64,000 nucleotides of DNA, from contig JAUIAP010000001.1 of NCBI GenBank assembly GCA_030425205.1, forward strand, positions 434,001 to 498,000, in the 5' to 3' direction. The notes under the pieces are model-generated. The model was given only the letters and a program-made list of their open reading frames with translations, did not search any database and was not told the DNA's origin. This document shows, one piece after another, positions 8,957-17,532 of this stretch; the first letter of the stretch is position 1, and every line of letters begins with the position of its first letter. The stretch is from Anaerolineae bacterium (GTDB taxonomy: Bacteria; Chloroflexota; Anaerolineae; Promineifilales; Promineifilaceae). Made by a program: the position numbers and the translations under genes.

Positions 8957-9436
8957 ATGGTAGCTACAACAGTTGAGACGATGGCGGGAAGATTTGGAAT
9001 GAACCCGCGTGAATTAAAGCGGTTTATCAAATTCGCCGTTGTTGGTGTGATTGGCGCAGTGGTCGATTTTGGATCACTAAACATCATGTTGGCGTTGGGG
9101 ATCGCCACCTCAACCGCATCAACGATCTCATTCATCCTTGCCATTTGCAGCAATTTTATCTGGAATCGCTATTGGACCTATCCCGACTCACGCAGTAAAT
9201 CGCTGCGCAGACAGTTTGTCCAGTTCTTATTAGTCAACTTGAGTGGCTTGCTGATTCGCTATCCGATTGTACATTTTGGCGAAGCCCCCATGGCGAGCTT
9301 GGTGCATTCGGTTGGCATCATGGGAGAGTTAGGCGATCGGCTGGCCGCAAACTTGATCGTGGCGGTGTCGGTTGGGATTGTCATGTTCTGGAACTTTTTC
9401 GTGAATCGCTATTGGACCTATAGCGACGTTGAGTAA
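8957..9436 (+). CDS. GtrA family membrane protein
   Basis: The 159-residue protein has four membrane helices and the GtrA signatures FIKFAVVGVIGAVVDF and FIWNRYWTY, the latter motif repeated near the C-terminus as FFVNRYWTY. GtrA proteins are thought to help move undecaprenyl-linked sugars across the membrane for glycosyltransferases. A GAGAGAAG ribosome-binding site lies before the ATG. The 3' end overlaps or abuts the following glycosyltransferase gene, which suggests translational coupling. Confidence 0.87.
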   Translation: MVATTVETMAGRFGMNPRELKRFIKFAVVGVIGAVVDFGSLNIMLALGIATSTASTISFILAICSNFIWNRYWTYPDSRSKSLRRQFVQFLLVNLSGLLIRYPIVHFGEAPMASLVHSVGIMGELGDRLAANLIVAVSVGIVMFWNFFVNRYWTYSDVE

Positions 9437-10583
9437 GGTCGTGCGGGTTGGAATTGATGCGACTGCGGCGTTAACGCAGGGGGGAGGAATCGGCCGATAT
9501 GTTCGTGAACTGACCCGTGCGCTCGCCGCATCAGATAGCGAAACCAGCTATCAACTATTTACCGCAAAACCTCCAACCACCTCCCCCGTCTCAAATCCCC
9601 TTCCCACCACGGCGAACTTCACCCACAAACCTGCCCCAATCGACGAACGCTGGCTCTATCGCCTCTGGTATCGCGCACGGTTACCACTTCCCGTGCAAAT
9701 GGTGACGGGCAAACTTGACCTGTTTCATTCACCCGATTTTGTGTTGCCACCCGTCGCGGGGAATATCCCGACGCTCTTAACCGTTCATGACCTCTCCTTC
9801 ATACACTATCCTCACGTCTACGAGGAGCGACTGGTCAACTACCTAAACGAAGTTGTCCCATGGTCGGTGCAGCGCGCGACGCACATTCTGGCCGATTCAC
9901 AAGCGACGAAAGATGATCTGATGCAGTTTTACGCGACGCCAGATGACAAAGTGAGCGTGCTGTACAGTGGGGTTAGTGATGATTTTCAACCCGTCAGCAG
10001 TGACAAAAAGCTGCTGGCTATGCGAAAGAAATACCACCTGGGAAGTAAGCCGTTTATCTTAACCGTTGGAACTGTCCAGCCACGTAAAAATTATGAGCTG
10101 CTGGTGCGGGCGTTCGCTCAAGTTGACGGTGATGTAACCTTAGCGATTGCGGGGGGAAAAGGCTGGTTGGAGCGGGGATTATCGGCCGAAATCGCCAAAC
10201 ATAATCTGCAAAAGCGCGTCAAACTGCTTGGCTTTGTCGATGATGCTGATCTGCCCGCCCTTTATAGTGCGGCAACGCTGTTCGTCATGCCGAGCCTCTA
10301 TGAAGGGTTTGGCATTCCGATTTTGGAAGCGATGGCGTGCGGCGTGCCGGTTATCTCGTCAGATAGTTCGAGCTTACCCGAAGTAGTCGCCAATGCGGGT
10401 GTTTTGTTACCTCCAGATGATGAAGCAGCATGGACTGAAACGATCAATGAACTTCTGCACGATTCAGCGCGCCGCGCCAAAATGGTTGGCATGGGAGCGA
10501 TTCGCGCCCACCAATTCACGTGGCAGCGTGCGGCCACACAATTGCAATCAATCTACCGAAATTTGCTTTCTAATTCGCGCTAA
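9429..10583 (+). CDS. Glycosyltransferase family 4 (GT-B fold)
   Basis: The protein is about 384 residues. Its N-terminus VVRVGIDATAALTQGGGIGRY and the C-terminal PSLYEGFGIPILEAMACGVP (around 286-306, with the E-x7-E donor-binding motif) are classic for retaining GT4 enzymes that transfer a sugar from a nucleotide donor. TVGTVQPRKNYELL marks the start of the second Rossmann domain. The TTG start at 9429 overlaps gtrA by 8 nt. A GTG at 9441 gives M-R-V-G-I-D-A-T and avoids the overlap; I cannot decide between them. Acceptor and product are unknown. Confidence 0.87.
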   Translation: MSKVVRVGIDATAALTQGGGIGRYVRELTRALAASDSETSYQLFTAKPPTTSPVSNPLPTTANFTHKPAPIDERWLYRLWYRARLPLPVQMVTGKLDLFHSPDFVLPPVAGNIPTLLTVHDLSFIHYPHVYEERLVNYLNEVVPWSVQRATHILADSQATKDDLMQFYATPDDKVSVLYSGVSDDFQPVSSDKKLLAMRKKYHLGSKPFILTVGTVQPRKNYELLVRAFAQVDGDVTLAIAGGKGWLERGLSAEIAKHNLQKRVKLLGFVDDADLPALYSAATLFVMPSLYEGFGIPILEAMACGVPVISSDSSSLPEVVANAGVLLPPDDEAAWTETINELLHDSARRAKMVGMGAIRAHQFTWQRAATQLQSIYRNLLSNSR

Positions 10584-10618
10584 TTCACAACGTTTGTGTA
10601 ATTGGCGTTCTACATTCG

Positions 10619-11122
10619 ATGACGACTCTCGCTCCAAAAACACCCGATGAATCAAAACTTTCTCTCGCCGTCGTGATGGGCGTGCAAGACTCCAACACGC
10701 TCGGCAACGTACATGGCGGGGTGCTGATGAAGCTCTGCGACGAGGCTGGCGGACTATGTGCAGCCAAACACGCCCGTCGCCCCTGCGTTACGGTGGCCGT
10801 CGATCGGATGACCTTTAATGCTCCCGTCCACTTGGGCAACGTCGTCACATTTTCGGCGCGGGTCACATGGGTCGGCCGAACCTCTGTCGAAACGGAGATC
10901 ATTGTCTGCGCTGAAGATATTGTCAAAGGGGAAGTGACCCACACCAACACCGCGCACTTTGTCTATGTCGCGCTCGATGAAAATGGCAAGTCAACTCCTG
11001 TTCCCCCACTTGAACTGGTCACAGAAGAGGATCATCGCCGTTATGCCGAAGCAGAACAGCGGCAAGCGTTTCGCTTGCAATTGCGGGAACAAGGCAAACG
11101 GTCACCAGTGACCAGTAAATAG
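10619..11122 (+). CDS. Acyl-CoA thioesterase, hotdog fold (YciA/BACH type)
   Basis: The 167-residue protein matches the hotdog acyl-CoA hydrolase family: MGVQDSNTLGNVHGGVLMK with the catalytic region G-N-x-H-G-G, then an aspartate in CDEAGG, and VDRMTFNAPVHLGNVV. Members hydrolyse acyl-CoA to free acid and CoA in the cytoplasm. The length is standard for a single hotdog domain. The ATG lies 35 nt after the glycosyltransferase stop. No functional link to the glycan genes is evident. Confidence 0.87.
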   Translation: MTTLAPKTPDESKLSLAVVMGVQDSNTLGNVHGGVLMKLCDEAGGLCAAKHARRPCVTVAVDRMTFNAPVHLGNVVTFSARVTWVGRTSVETEIIVCAEDIVKGEVTHTNTAHFVYVALDENGKSTPVPPLELVTEEDHRRYAEAEQRQAFRLQLREQGKRSPVTSK

Positions 11123-11132
11123 TGACTGCCAA

Positions 11133-11711
11133 ATGCGTATAAAGACCCAACTCCTACCCATCGCCTTCGCGCTCATTTTTGTCGGCTATTTCGCCATTTG
11201 GCTGCCCAATGAGGCGGTTGGGTTGGCGATGCAGGGGCTTGAAATCGGCGAATGGGTGAAGTTCTTGCCAGAGACGCGCAATGGACAAGTGGCATTGAGT
11301 CGCGTGTGGTTTTACGCGCCGCCATTGACATTGGGTACGGCGCTGGCACTGTTTACGGCGACGTGGTCAGCGCGGTGGCAGACGTGGCTCGTGCGCGGAG
11401 TTGCCTTTCTGATGGCGACGTTGGCATTGCCATCGGCTCCTGACATTTTGCAGCGCGGACGCAGCGAACTGTTGCGCGTGCTGCTCGTTTTGTTGGTTGG
11501 AATTATTTGCTTGTTGGCGGGAAAATTGGGGAAGATTGAGCGGTGGGGAACGGTGGTTTTGGCGGTTGTTGGCGGCATCATGCCGTTGGTGGCTTATTTG
11601 ATTTTTCGGCCGATAATCGCGCAACACCTCACATTTACCCCCGCAATCGGCATCGGTGTGTGGCTCAATTTACTCGGCCATCTACTCTTACTGACTCGTG
11701 CAGTGGAGTAA
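11133..11711 (+). CDS. Integral membrane protein of unknown function
   Basis: The 192-residue protein starts 10 nt after the thioesterase stop. It contains about five hydrophobic segments (near 7-25, 67-85, 90-105, 113-127 and 138-185). I recognise no domain or catalytic motif. Its spacing suggests co-transcription with the thioesterase. Its stop codon is embedded in a 13-bp inverted repeat. Confidence 0.6.
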   Translation: MRIKTQLLPIAFALIFVGYFAIWLPNEAVGLAMQGLEIGEWVKFLPETRNGQVALSRVWFYAPPLTLGTALALFTATWSARWQTWLVRGVAFLMATLALPSAPDILQRGRSELLRVLLVLLVGIICLLAGKLGKIERWGTVVLAVVGGIMPLVAYLIFRPIIAQHLTFTPAIGIGVWLNLLGHLLLLTRAVE

Positions 11712-11736
11712 TTGGGCGAGCAACCCAATTACTCCA
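11704..11736. terminator. 13-bp inverted repeat between convergent genes
   Basis: TGGAGTAATTGGG pairs perfectly with CCCAATTACTCCA around a 7-nt loop. It covers the stop codon of the membrane protein gene and lies just before the convergent lipoprotein gene. There is no T-run, so it may be a factor-dependent terminator or an RNA-stabilising hairpin. Confidence 0.5.
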
Positions 11737-11751
11737 TCACTTCAACTTTTA

Positions 11752-13758
11752 CTATTCGGCCGATACAAGTTCCGCGTCAACCATAATCACAGCTAGTGTG
11801 ATTTCTCCATCACTGCCAAAGAAGGTGACTTCTGCTGTGTAGTCACCCGTTGGCAAATCTGAAGCCAGCAACACTTCGGCTTCTCCAGAGAAACCATCAT
11901 CAATCGAATCGACTTCGTTGCCATCCGCATCAAAAATGGTGAGGATTGGATCACCATTCTCGTCGGGGATAGCGACAATCGCAGGTAATGCGCCGCCTTC
12001 TTCGACGCTGAAAGATGTGGACATTTCTGACACAGCATCATCGAGTGCATAGATGGCTAACGCAAATTCAGGCGAACTGCCAAAGAATTCAGTGACAACA
12101 AGTGTGTAATCGCCTGCGGGCATGTCAATCATCAACACCTCGCTCGCATCACTTGCCTTATCATCGACCTCTGACACAGGTGCGCCATCTGCATCAAAAA
12201 GGGTTAACACAATGTCATCCGCACTGTTAGCAAGCACGACATAGGCTGTCTCTTCGGCAACGGTGAACGTATAACCGACTTCCTCCGCACCACTTGTAAC
12301 GACGGTATTAAACTCGATTGGTTCACTGGTCGCTGGCAGCGTGTCTACGGAGAATTCGCTCGGCGGCGTGTAGGCAGCCCCAAATGCGGCATCGACATAA
12401 ACGACTGCTGCCGTATACGTTTCATCACCACTGCCAAAAGAGGTGATTTCGGCCGAATAGCTGCCCTCATCCACACCAGTAAGAATCAGCGTCTCGCCGC
12501 CACCCGATGAGGCATCGTCTACCCGCATCACCTCATTGCCATCTGCATCGGTCACCGTGATGACAGGATCGGCGCCCTCAAGTGCGGCCACGGCCACAAC
12601 AGGAACGCTATCTGCTGTCACGTCGATTGCCAGCGTGCTTTCAGTCGTCGTTGTTGCACTATAGAATGCAACCACAGCTGAGTCACCGCCGAAAAATGGC
12701 GCAACCGTGACGGTCAGCGTGTCATCTGCATCGGCCGTGTACAAAATGCCTTCTGGCTCGCCGGATAACCCTTCGTCTACTGAGCTGATTTCGGTGCCAT
12801 CTGAAGAGCTGAGCGTGAGAACTGTGTCGGCATCTGCGATGACGGCCAATAGATAGCTTTCACCAGCCACAACATCGACGCTGTAGGCAACGGGGCTGCT
12901 AATATCCGCATCAACCGTACTATTCAGCGTCAACGCACCACCATCGACGGCTTCATCGGAGGATGGCGCAAAATCGTCGAACAGTCCGCCACCAATTGCA
13001 TCGAGATCGGCTTCACCAATTTCGATTGTGGCAACCATTGCATCGAAGAGGGGGGCATATTCGGCCGAATATTCAGCAGGGGTAATAAACGTCAGGACGT
13101 AAACCGCACCCTCACCCTGAATCGCATAAATATCCGTATATGCTTCCGTTCCATCTTCCTCGTACTGCGTCACGATTCTAACAGCATCGCGTCCACCAAC
13201 CGTCACTGCCTCTGGGCCACTCAAAATGTTTGCATCTTCGGGAATATCGCCCTGCTCATTGAGCATATCCTCAAGTGACATCTCTTCTTCGCTGGGGGCA
13301 ACTATCAAGATTCCGGCTGCGCCATCTGATAGGTCGTCCGCTTCAAGAAACTCTGTGCTGCTGACAAAAATGGTGAATAGTCCCATCATGCTCTCAGAAC
13401 TCCAATCGGCTGGCAACGTCATGCTAAAGCCAAGTGCATCGTCACTGAACTGATTGTCTGAATCCAACATCCCACTCGTGGTGTCTTCTGCCGCCGCCTC
13501 TTCTGTTGGCTCGGCCGTTGGTTCTGGTTCGTCCGTCGGTTCTGGCTCCGCCGTTGGTTCTGGTTCGTCCGTCGGCTCTGGCTCGGCCGTTGGCTCTGGT
13601 TCATCTGTCGGTTCTGGTTCGTCCGTTGGCTCTGGTTCATCCGTTGCCGCAGGAGCAGATGTCGCTGGCGCATCGGTCGGAGGAAGCGGCGTGACCTCTG
13701 GGGAACCACAACCAATTAACAATAATAAAATTAACAGGGTAAGTGCGAATTGTCGCAT
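11752..13758 (-). CDS. Large exported lipoprotein with EPEPT stalk and PPC-like domains
   Basis: The 668-residue protein has a lipoprotein signal peptide with lipobox LIGC (C17). An 18-bp-type DNA repeat then encodes a (T)DEPEPT/AEPEPT stalk at about residues 35-90. A PsbP/DUF1795-like module follows (LGFSMTLPADWSS). After it come several repeats of a pre-peptidase-C-like beta domain, each with a segment such as LTLFDADG or ITVTDADGNEV and an acidic x-V-D-D-x-x-S turn. This suggests a surface-anchored, possibly calcium-binding adhesion or scaffold protein; the ligand is unknown. A palindromic leader element precedes the gene. The stalk repeat probably varies in length among strains. Confidence 0.75.
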   Translation of the reverse strand: MRQFALTLLILLLLIGCGSPEVTPLPPTDAPATSAPAATDEPEPTDEPEPTDEPEPTAEPEPTDEPEPTAEPEPTDEPEPTAEPTEEAAAEDTTSGMLDSDNQFSDDALGFSMTLPADWSSESMMGLFTIFVSSTEFLEADDLSDGAAGILIVAPSEEEMSLEDMLNEQGDIPEDANILSGPEAVTVGGRDAVRIVTQYEEDGTEAYTDIYAIQGEGAVYVLTFITPAEYSAEYAPLFDAMVATIEIGEADLDAIGGGLFDDFAPSSDEAVDGGALTLNSTVDADISSPVAYSVDVVAGESYLLAVIADADTVLTLSSSDGTEISSVDEGLSGEPEGILYTADADDTLTVTVAPFFGGDSAVVAFYSATTTTESTLAIDVTADSVPVVAVAALEGADPVITVTDADGNEVMRVDDASSGGGETLILTGVDEGSYSAEITSFGSGDETYTAAVVYVDAAFGAAYTPPSEFSVDTLPATSEPIEFNTVVTSGAEEVGYTFTVAEETAYVVLANSADDIVLTLFDADGAPVSEVDDKASDASEVLMIDMPAGDYTLVVTEFFGSSPEFALAIYALDDAVSEMSTSFSVEEGGALPAIVAIPDENGDPILTIFDADGNEVDSIDDGFSGEAEVLLASDLPTGDYTAEVTFFGSDGEITLAVIMVDAELVSAE
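13501..13654. repeat. In-frame tandem repeat encoding the lipoprotein stalk
   Basis: Degenerate repeats of the 18-bp type GGTTCTGGTTCGTCCGTC and relatives encode the alternating DEPEPT/AEPEPT residues. The opposite strand reads as Gly-Ser-Val repeats with no stop, which is only a by-product of the repeat. Confidence 0.8.
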
Positions 13759-14076
13759 TGAATTTGTCTCCTTTGTTTTTTGGTTTTACCAAGTCGGTAA
13801 AAATTTGCCATGCTGCAAAATTGATTCAAATTGAACCGATTTCACAAGGGTTTACTCGATCCAGCATTTAAACGTTGGCTAACGATAAAATCCTGCATCC
13901 GTTTAGGCTAGGCAATAGACACCTAAACCGGTTTGTCTGAATGGTGTTCTCGCCAAATCAACGTTCTGACCAGCGAGCAAGAAATCACCACGCCATAAAA
14001 GTGTAACAAAGTCTAGGCAGGCAGATGGATATATTTATGGTATGAATGCTAAGCGGTTGGGTGGGTTTTGAGCGAA
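13759..14076. other. Intergenic region between the lipoprotein and response-regulator genes
   Basis: This 318-nt gap holds the leader palindrome of the lipoprotein gene. Near 13902-13929 there is an imperfect inverted repeat, GTTTAGG...CCTAAAC. The base composition is AT-rich, with GATATATTTATGG near 14028. I see no ORF with coding character and no tRNA-like fold. Confidence 0.5.
13784..13802 (-). promoter_or_regulatory. Leader palindrome TACC-N5-GGTA
   Basis: TTTTACC and GGTAAAA flank five bases, so the coding strand reads TTTTACCGACTTGGTAAAA about 26 nt before the lipoprotein ATG, with an AGGAG ribosome-binding site between. The core TACCGACTTGGTA closely matches TACCGACATGGTA before the LysM gene at 20114. 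It could be an operator or a small RNA hairpin. Confidence 0.5.
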
Positions 14077-14715
14077 TTAGCGACCGTCTTCGATGATAAC
14101 AAGGCGATGCTTGATTGCAATTCGAATGAGGCTAGCTAGATCGTTGACACCAAGTTTGGACATGCAGCTCCCACGATGCTTTTCAACCGTTTTGGAACTA
14201 ATGCTAAGAATCTGGGCAATTTCGCTGTTGGTGTTGCCTTCCGTAATGAGTTGCAACACTTCGCGTTCGCGTGGAGTCAGCACATCAAAGATCGAGTCAA
14301 CTTGGGGATTACCATAACTATTGATCAGAATTTGGGAAATGCCGGGACTGAGGAATGTTTCGCCGCGTGCGGCCGAGCGCACGGCAAGCAGCAGCTCTTC
14401 TGTGACGGCGCGCTTGAGAATAAATCCACGTGCGCCAATTTGCAGAACACGACGCACAATCATGTCATCTTCGTGCATCGACAACATCACGACGGCTGTT
14501 TGATCGCCGACTTTTTCAGTTGCCTGAATACCATCAAGACGCGGCATCGAGATGTCCATAATGACGACATCTGGCTTTTCCTCTTCAATCAGAGTCACCG
14601 CTTCTTGTCCATCAGATGCTTCACCGATCACAATAATGTCTGGTGCAGCATTTAATAATGCACAAATACCTTTGCGTACCAATTCGTGATCGTCTGCAAC
14701 AACAACGCGAATCAT
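14077..14715 (-). CDS. NarL/FixJ-family two-component response regulator
   Basis: The 212-residue protein has an N-terminal receiver domain (acidic D8/D9, phospho-acceptor D54 in VIMDISMP, S79 and K101). Its C-terminal LuxR-type helix-turn-helix starts at LTPREREVLQ (146-155) and continues through SSKTVEKHRG. Phosphorylation by a sensor kinase would control DNA binding. No histidine kinase lies next to it, so it is an orphan in this window and its stimulus is unknown. The ATG start is preceded by a GAGAGG-like site. It is divergent from the two stress-protein-like genes at 14918 and 15513, which are possible but unproven targets. Confidence 0.88.
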   Translation of the reverse strand: MIRVVVADDHELVRKGICALLNAAPDIIVIGEASDGQEAVTLIEEEKPDVVIMDISMPRLDGIQATEKVGDQTAVVMLSMHEDDMIVRRVLQIGARGFILKRAVTEELLLAVRSAARGETFLSPGISQILINSYGNPQVDSIFDVLTPREREVLQLITEGNTNSEIAQILSISSKTVEKHRGSCMSKLGVNDLASLIRIAIKHRLVIIEDGR

Positions 14716-14917
14716 AAGCCTCTCTTTCCGTTAGATTTGACCGAGCAAGACAGCCATGATTTTAGCACAGCAAGGAAATATACCGAAAGATATGCTGTGG
14801 ATCAGTCCATTTTCTTTACCAAAATATACAGTCTTTTCCTACGATGTATGCAGTTTAGAGTTATTTTGTGTGATCATGATCGCTGGATGCAGTGAATTAT
14901 GGCGCAAGGATTAATTG

Positions 14918-15502
14918 ATGCAGAAAGCAGCAGTAGGACTATTTGACGACGTCACTCAGGTCGAGCAGATTGTTGCCGAATTGCGACAGGCGGGTGTTTC
15001 CGAAGGGAGACTGGCCGTCTTAGTTTCGGCCGAAGCGAACGAGGTTAGCAACCTTTTGAAAGATGAAGCAGCCGAAGGGGCAACCGTTGGGGCTGCGACT
15101 GGTGGGGGCATTGGCGCAACGGCGGGACTGCTTGGATCGCTCGCCTTATTGCCCGTTCCCGGACTGAATGTCGCCGCCGCAACCAGTTTAATGGCGAGCG
15201 CAGTTGGTGGGATTGGCGGAGGTTTCTTGGGTGCGCTCTATGGCTCACGTGCGAAAGAGAACACCGAACTCAATCTCAAAGATCATCTCGCACAAGGTGG
15301 CGTGATGGTGATTGCCGTTGTCAACGAGGCAAATGAAGCGTCCGTGATGGCAACTCTCGAACGTTTTGATGGCCAGTTTGTCAGCACGCACGAGATTAGC
15401 GCAACCGAGTTGGCCGCCATTCAAGAGCATCATGCGGCAGGTGAAAATGCTGTGCCAAAATCAGATGGCAAACGCGAACACTACAATCCGCAAGAAGATT
15501 AA
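14918..15502 (+). CDS. General-stress-protein-17M-like protein with glycine-zipper membrane segment
   Basis: The 194-residue protein begins AVGLFDDVTQVEQIVAEL, as in the GSP17M/YflT-like family. A long Gly/Ala-rich hydrophobic stretch follows (about 47-105: GATVGAATGGGIGATAG and GGIGGGFLGALYG), typical of glycine-zipper membrane or membrane-remodelling proteins. A C-terminal ferredoxin-like half ends in charged residues. I chose ATG 14918 over the TTG at 14915 because AAGGA lies 8 nt upstream. The next gene starts 10 nt after the stop and also has this fold style, so the two are probably a stress-response pair. Confidence 0.65.
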   Translation: MQKAAVGLFDDVTQVEQIVAELRQAGVSEGRLAVLVSAEANEVSNLLKDEAAEGATVGAATGGGIGATAGLLGSLALLPVPGLNVAAATSLMASAVGGIGGGFLGALYGSRAKENTELNLKDHLAQGGVMVIAVVNEANEASVMATLERFDGQFVSTHEISATELAAIQEHHAAGENAVPKSDGKREHYNPQED

Positions 15503-15512
15503 GGAGAATAAA

Positions 15513-15869
15513 ATGACAAAGCTATATACACTTTTTGACAGCGCGACATCGCTTGACGCGCTCTTGACACAACTGAATAGAAATGATGACATCTCTGATG
15601 TAAAAGTTTACGGACACGCAGAAGAAGGGAATGCCAATCTTAGCGACCCGGTCGCGGTCACGCCGAATGTCGGTCTCTCCCAAACGGGCGTTGGCATTGT
15701 TTTTGCAGGCACAAGCTTGGAGGCGGAAGGGCTTTCAGATGAGATCGCCGCTTATTTTGGGCGCAATATGGAGAATGGCGCACGGGTTGTCGTGCTAGAT
15801 ACAAGCGATGTGGCTGCCACAAAATCTGTGTTGGAAGCAGCGGGTGGCACCGTTTCTGAAGGTGGGTAG
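15513..15869 (+). CDS. Small stress-protein-like protein of unknown function
   Basis: The 118-residue soluble protein follows the glycine-zipper protein by 10 nt, with an AAGGAG ribosome-binding site 7 nt before ATG 15513. That site excludes the longer upstream reading. The sequence begins MTKLYTLFDSATSLDALL and ends with a Gly-rich tail (AAGGTVSEGG), reminiscent of the ferredoxin-like half of its neighbour. I recognise no catalytic motif. Confidence 0.65.
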   Translation: MTKLYTLFDSATSLDALLTQLNRNDDISDVKVYGHAEEGNANLSDPVAVTPNVGLSQTGVGIVFAGTSLEAEGLSDEIAAYFGRNMENGARVVVLDTSDVAATKSVLEAAGGTVSEGG

Positions 15870-15885
15870 AGTCGGAAAAGTGCGA

Positions 15886-15891
15886 TAAACT
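15886..15891 (+). promoter_or_regulatory. -10-like box 6 nt before a start codon
   Basis: TAAACT (or GATAAA two bases earlier) is followed by GCCGAC and the ATG at 15898. This is a weaker example of the leaderless spacing. Confidence 0.35.
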
Positions 15892-15897
15892 GCCGAC

Positions 15898-17412
15898 ATG
15901 ACACGACTTTTTCGGCCGAATCTTATCGTCTTCCTCTCCAACTTTTGCATCATGGTTCTCGAGCTCGTCGCAGGGCGCATTATTGCGCCCTACGTCGGGG
16001 TCTCACTTTACACATGGACGAGCATCATCGGCATCGTGCTAGCAGGTATTTCGCTTGGTAACTATGTCGGTGGACGGCTGGCCGACCGGCGTGCCTCACT
16101 CCGCGTGCTGGGTCTCATTTTTCTCTTTGGTGGCTTAACCTCCTTGATCATTCTGACAGTTGAATACACCGTTGTCCTACTTCCTGCTGGCTGGGGAGTG
16201 ATTGCGCGCATCCTTGCACTCACCACGATCCTGTTTTTTCTGCCAGCCACCATTCTCGGCATGACTTCACCCGTTGTCGCCAAATTAGCCGTGACCGATT
16301 TGGAGAGAACGGGTTCGACAGTGGGGAAAATCTACGCAGCGGGAACAGCGGGCAGCATTCTCGGCACGTTTTTGACGGGTTTCGTCCTCATCTCCCAATT
16401 TGGGACATTTGCAATTGTGGCGGGGGTCGCCGTTATTTTGACAACAATGGGTGTACTGTTTTTGACGCAAGGGAATCTCAAGATAGTTGCCGCTGTTTGG
16501 CTCATCATGGGGATTGCCATCGCCATCAATGAACAGACAAACACATTTCAATCGGTCTGCGGCATCGAAACAAACTACTTCTGTATTCGGATCGTCCAAG
16601 AAGAGCGCGAAGAGGGAGTTGTCCGAAAATTGGTCTTGGATCGGCTGGTGCATAGTTTTAATTCACTTGAAAATCCCCTGCAACTCACCTATGGATATGA
16701 AGAGATGTATGGAGAAATTTCAGCGTATCAAGCCAGTGAGCATGCGCCGTTAAATTCTCTCTTTATCGGCGGGGGCGGGTATACCTTCCCGCGTTATCTA
16801 GAAACCCTCTATCCCGATAGTATGATTGACGTTATTGAGATCGATCCCGGTGTGACGGATGTAGCGTATGGTTATTTGGGATTATCGGCCGAAACCAACA
16901 TCCAAACATTCAATCAAGATGCCCGTCAATTTTTGCTGCGTGCGCCAACCCGACGCTATGACATCATCTTTGGGGATGCGTTCAATGACTTTTCAGTTCC
17001 CTACCACCTCACGACACGCGAGTTTAATCAGCTTGTACGAGCGTGGCTGAGCGATGATGGTATTTATGTTCTCAACATGATCGATGGTGGACAGGCTGAC
17101 TTCTTGCGTGCCGTCACCCATACCCTGGGGCAGACGTTTGACCATGTTTACGTCGCACCGACCATTCAGGCATGGCGACAGGCGCCGCACAGCACGTTTG
17201 TGATTCTCGCAACCGACACACCGCTCGATTTAGAACGGCTGGCAACGGTCGAAACACCTGCGGGAACAACACTATTTGCTGAAAACGTACTAAATTCGGC
17301 CGAAACCAACGCCCTCCTCCACGAATCTCCCGCCATCCTCCTCACCGACCGTTACGCCCCCGTCGAGCAGATGCTCGCCCCTGCCTTCCGCGACGAAATT
17401 GTTGAAAACTAA
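15898..17412 (+). CDS. Fused MFS-like membrane domain / spermidine synthase-like protein
   Basis: The 504-residue protein has an N-terminal membrane half with about seven helices, including ELVAGRIIAPYVG and GNYVGGRLADR, which are signatures of MFS/spermidine synthase fusions. Its C-terminal half carries a spermidine-synthase fold: IGGGGYTFPRYL near residue 289, then VIEIDPGV and DARQFL, and FGDAFNDFSVPYHL. The aminopropyl-transfer residues are only partly conserved, so a polyamine product is not certain. The start ATG has a possible -10 box 6 nt upstream and no Shine-Dalgarno sequence. It is downstream of the stress pair but probably has its own promoter. Confidence 0.85.
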   Translation: MTRLFRPNLIVFLSNFCIMVLELVAGRIIAPYVGVSLYTWTSIIGIVLAGISLGNYVGGRLADRRASLRVLGLIFLFGGLTSLIILTVEYTVVLLPAGWGVIARILALTTILFFLPATILGMTSPVVAKLAVTDLERTGSTVGKIYAAGTAGSILGTFLTGFVLISQFGTFAIVAGVAVILTTMGVLFLTQGNLKIVAAVWLIMGIAIAINEQTNTFQSVCGIETNYFCIRIVQEEREEGVVRKLVLDRLVHSFNSLENPLQLTYGYEEMYGEISAYQASEHAPLNSLFIGGGGYTFPRYLETLYPDSMIDVIEIDPGVTDVAYGYLGLSAETNIQTFNQDARQFLLRAPTRRYDIIFGDAFNDFSVPYHLTTREFNQLVRAWLSDDGIYVLNMIDGGQADFLRAVTHTLGQTFDHVYVAPTIQAWRQAPHSTFVILATDTPLDLERLATVETPAGTTLFAENVLNSAETNALLHESPAILLTDRYAPVEQMLAPAFRDEIVEN

Positions 17413-17532
17413 GACCCCCATCGGATTTGAAGCAGTTGTGAACAATAAATGAGACAGAACCCATTAGCGGGAACCCCACATGTTAGAATGACGTCCTGTT
17501 ACAAAAGGTTTAAATATTTTGGAGAATTCTAG

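Noticed and set aside
6279..10583. Complete exopolysaccharide biosynthesis cluster
   Set aside because: Only four glycan genes are present, with a terminator after the first; flippase, initiating transferase and further glycosyltransferases are missing here.
13454..13834. Gly-Ser-Val-rich plus-strand ORF
   Set aside because: It is the complement of the lipoprotein stalk repeat; the opposite strand has the signal peptide, lipobox and domains.
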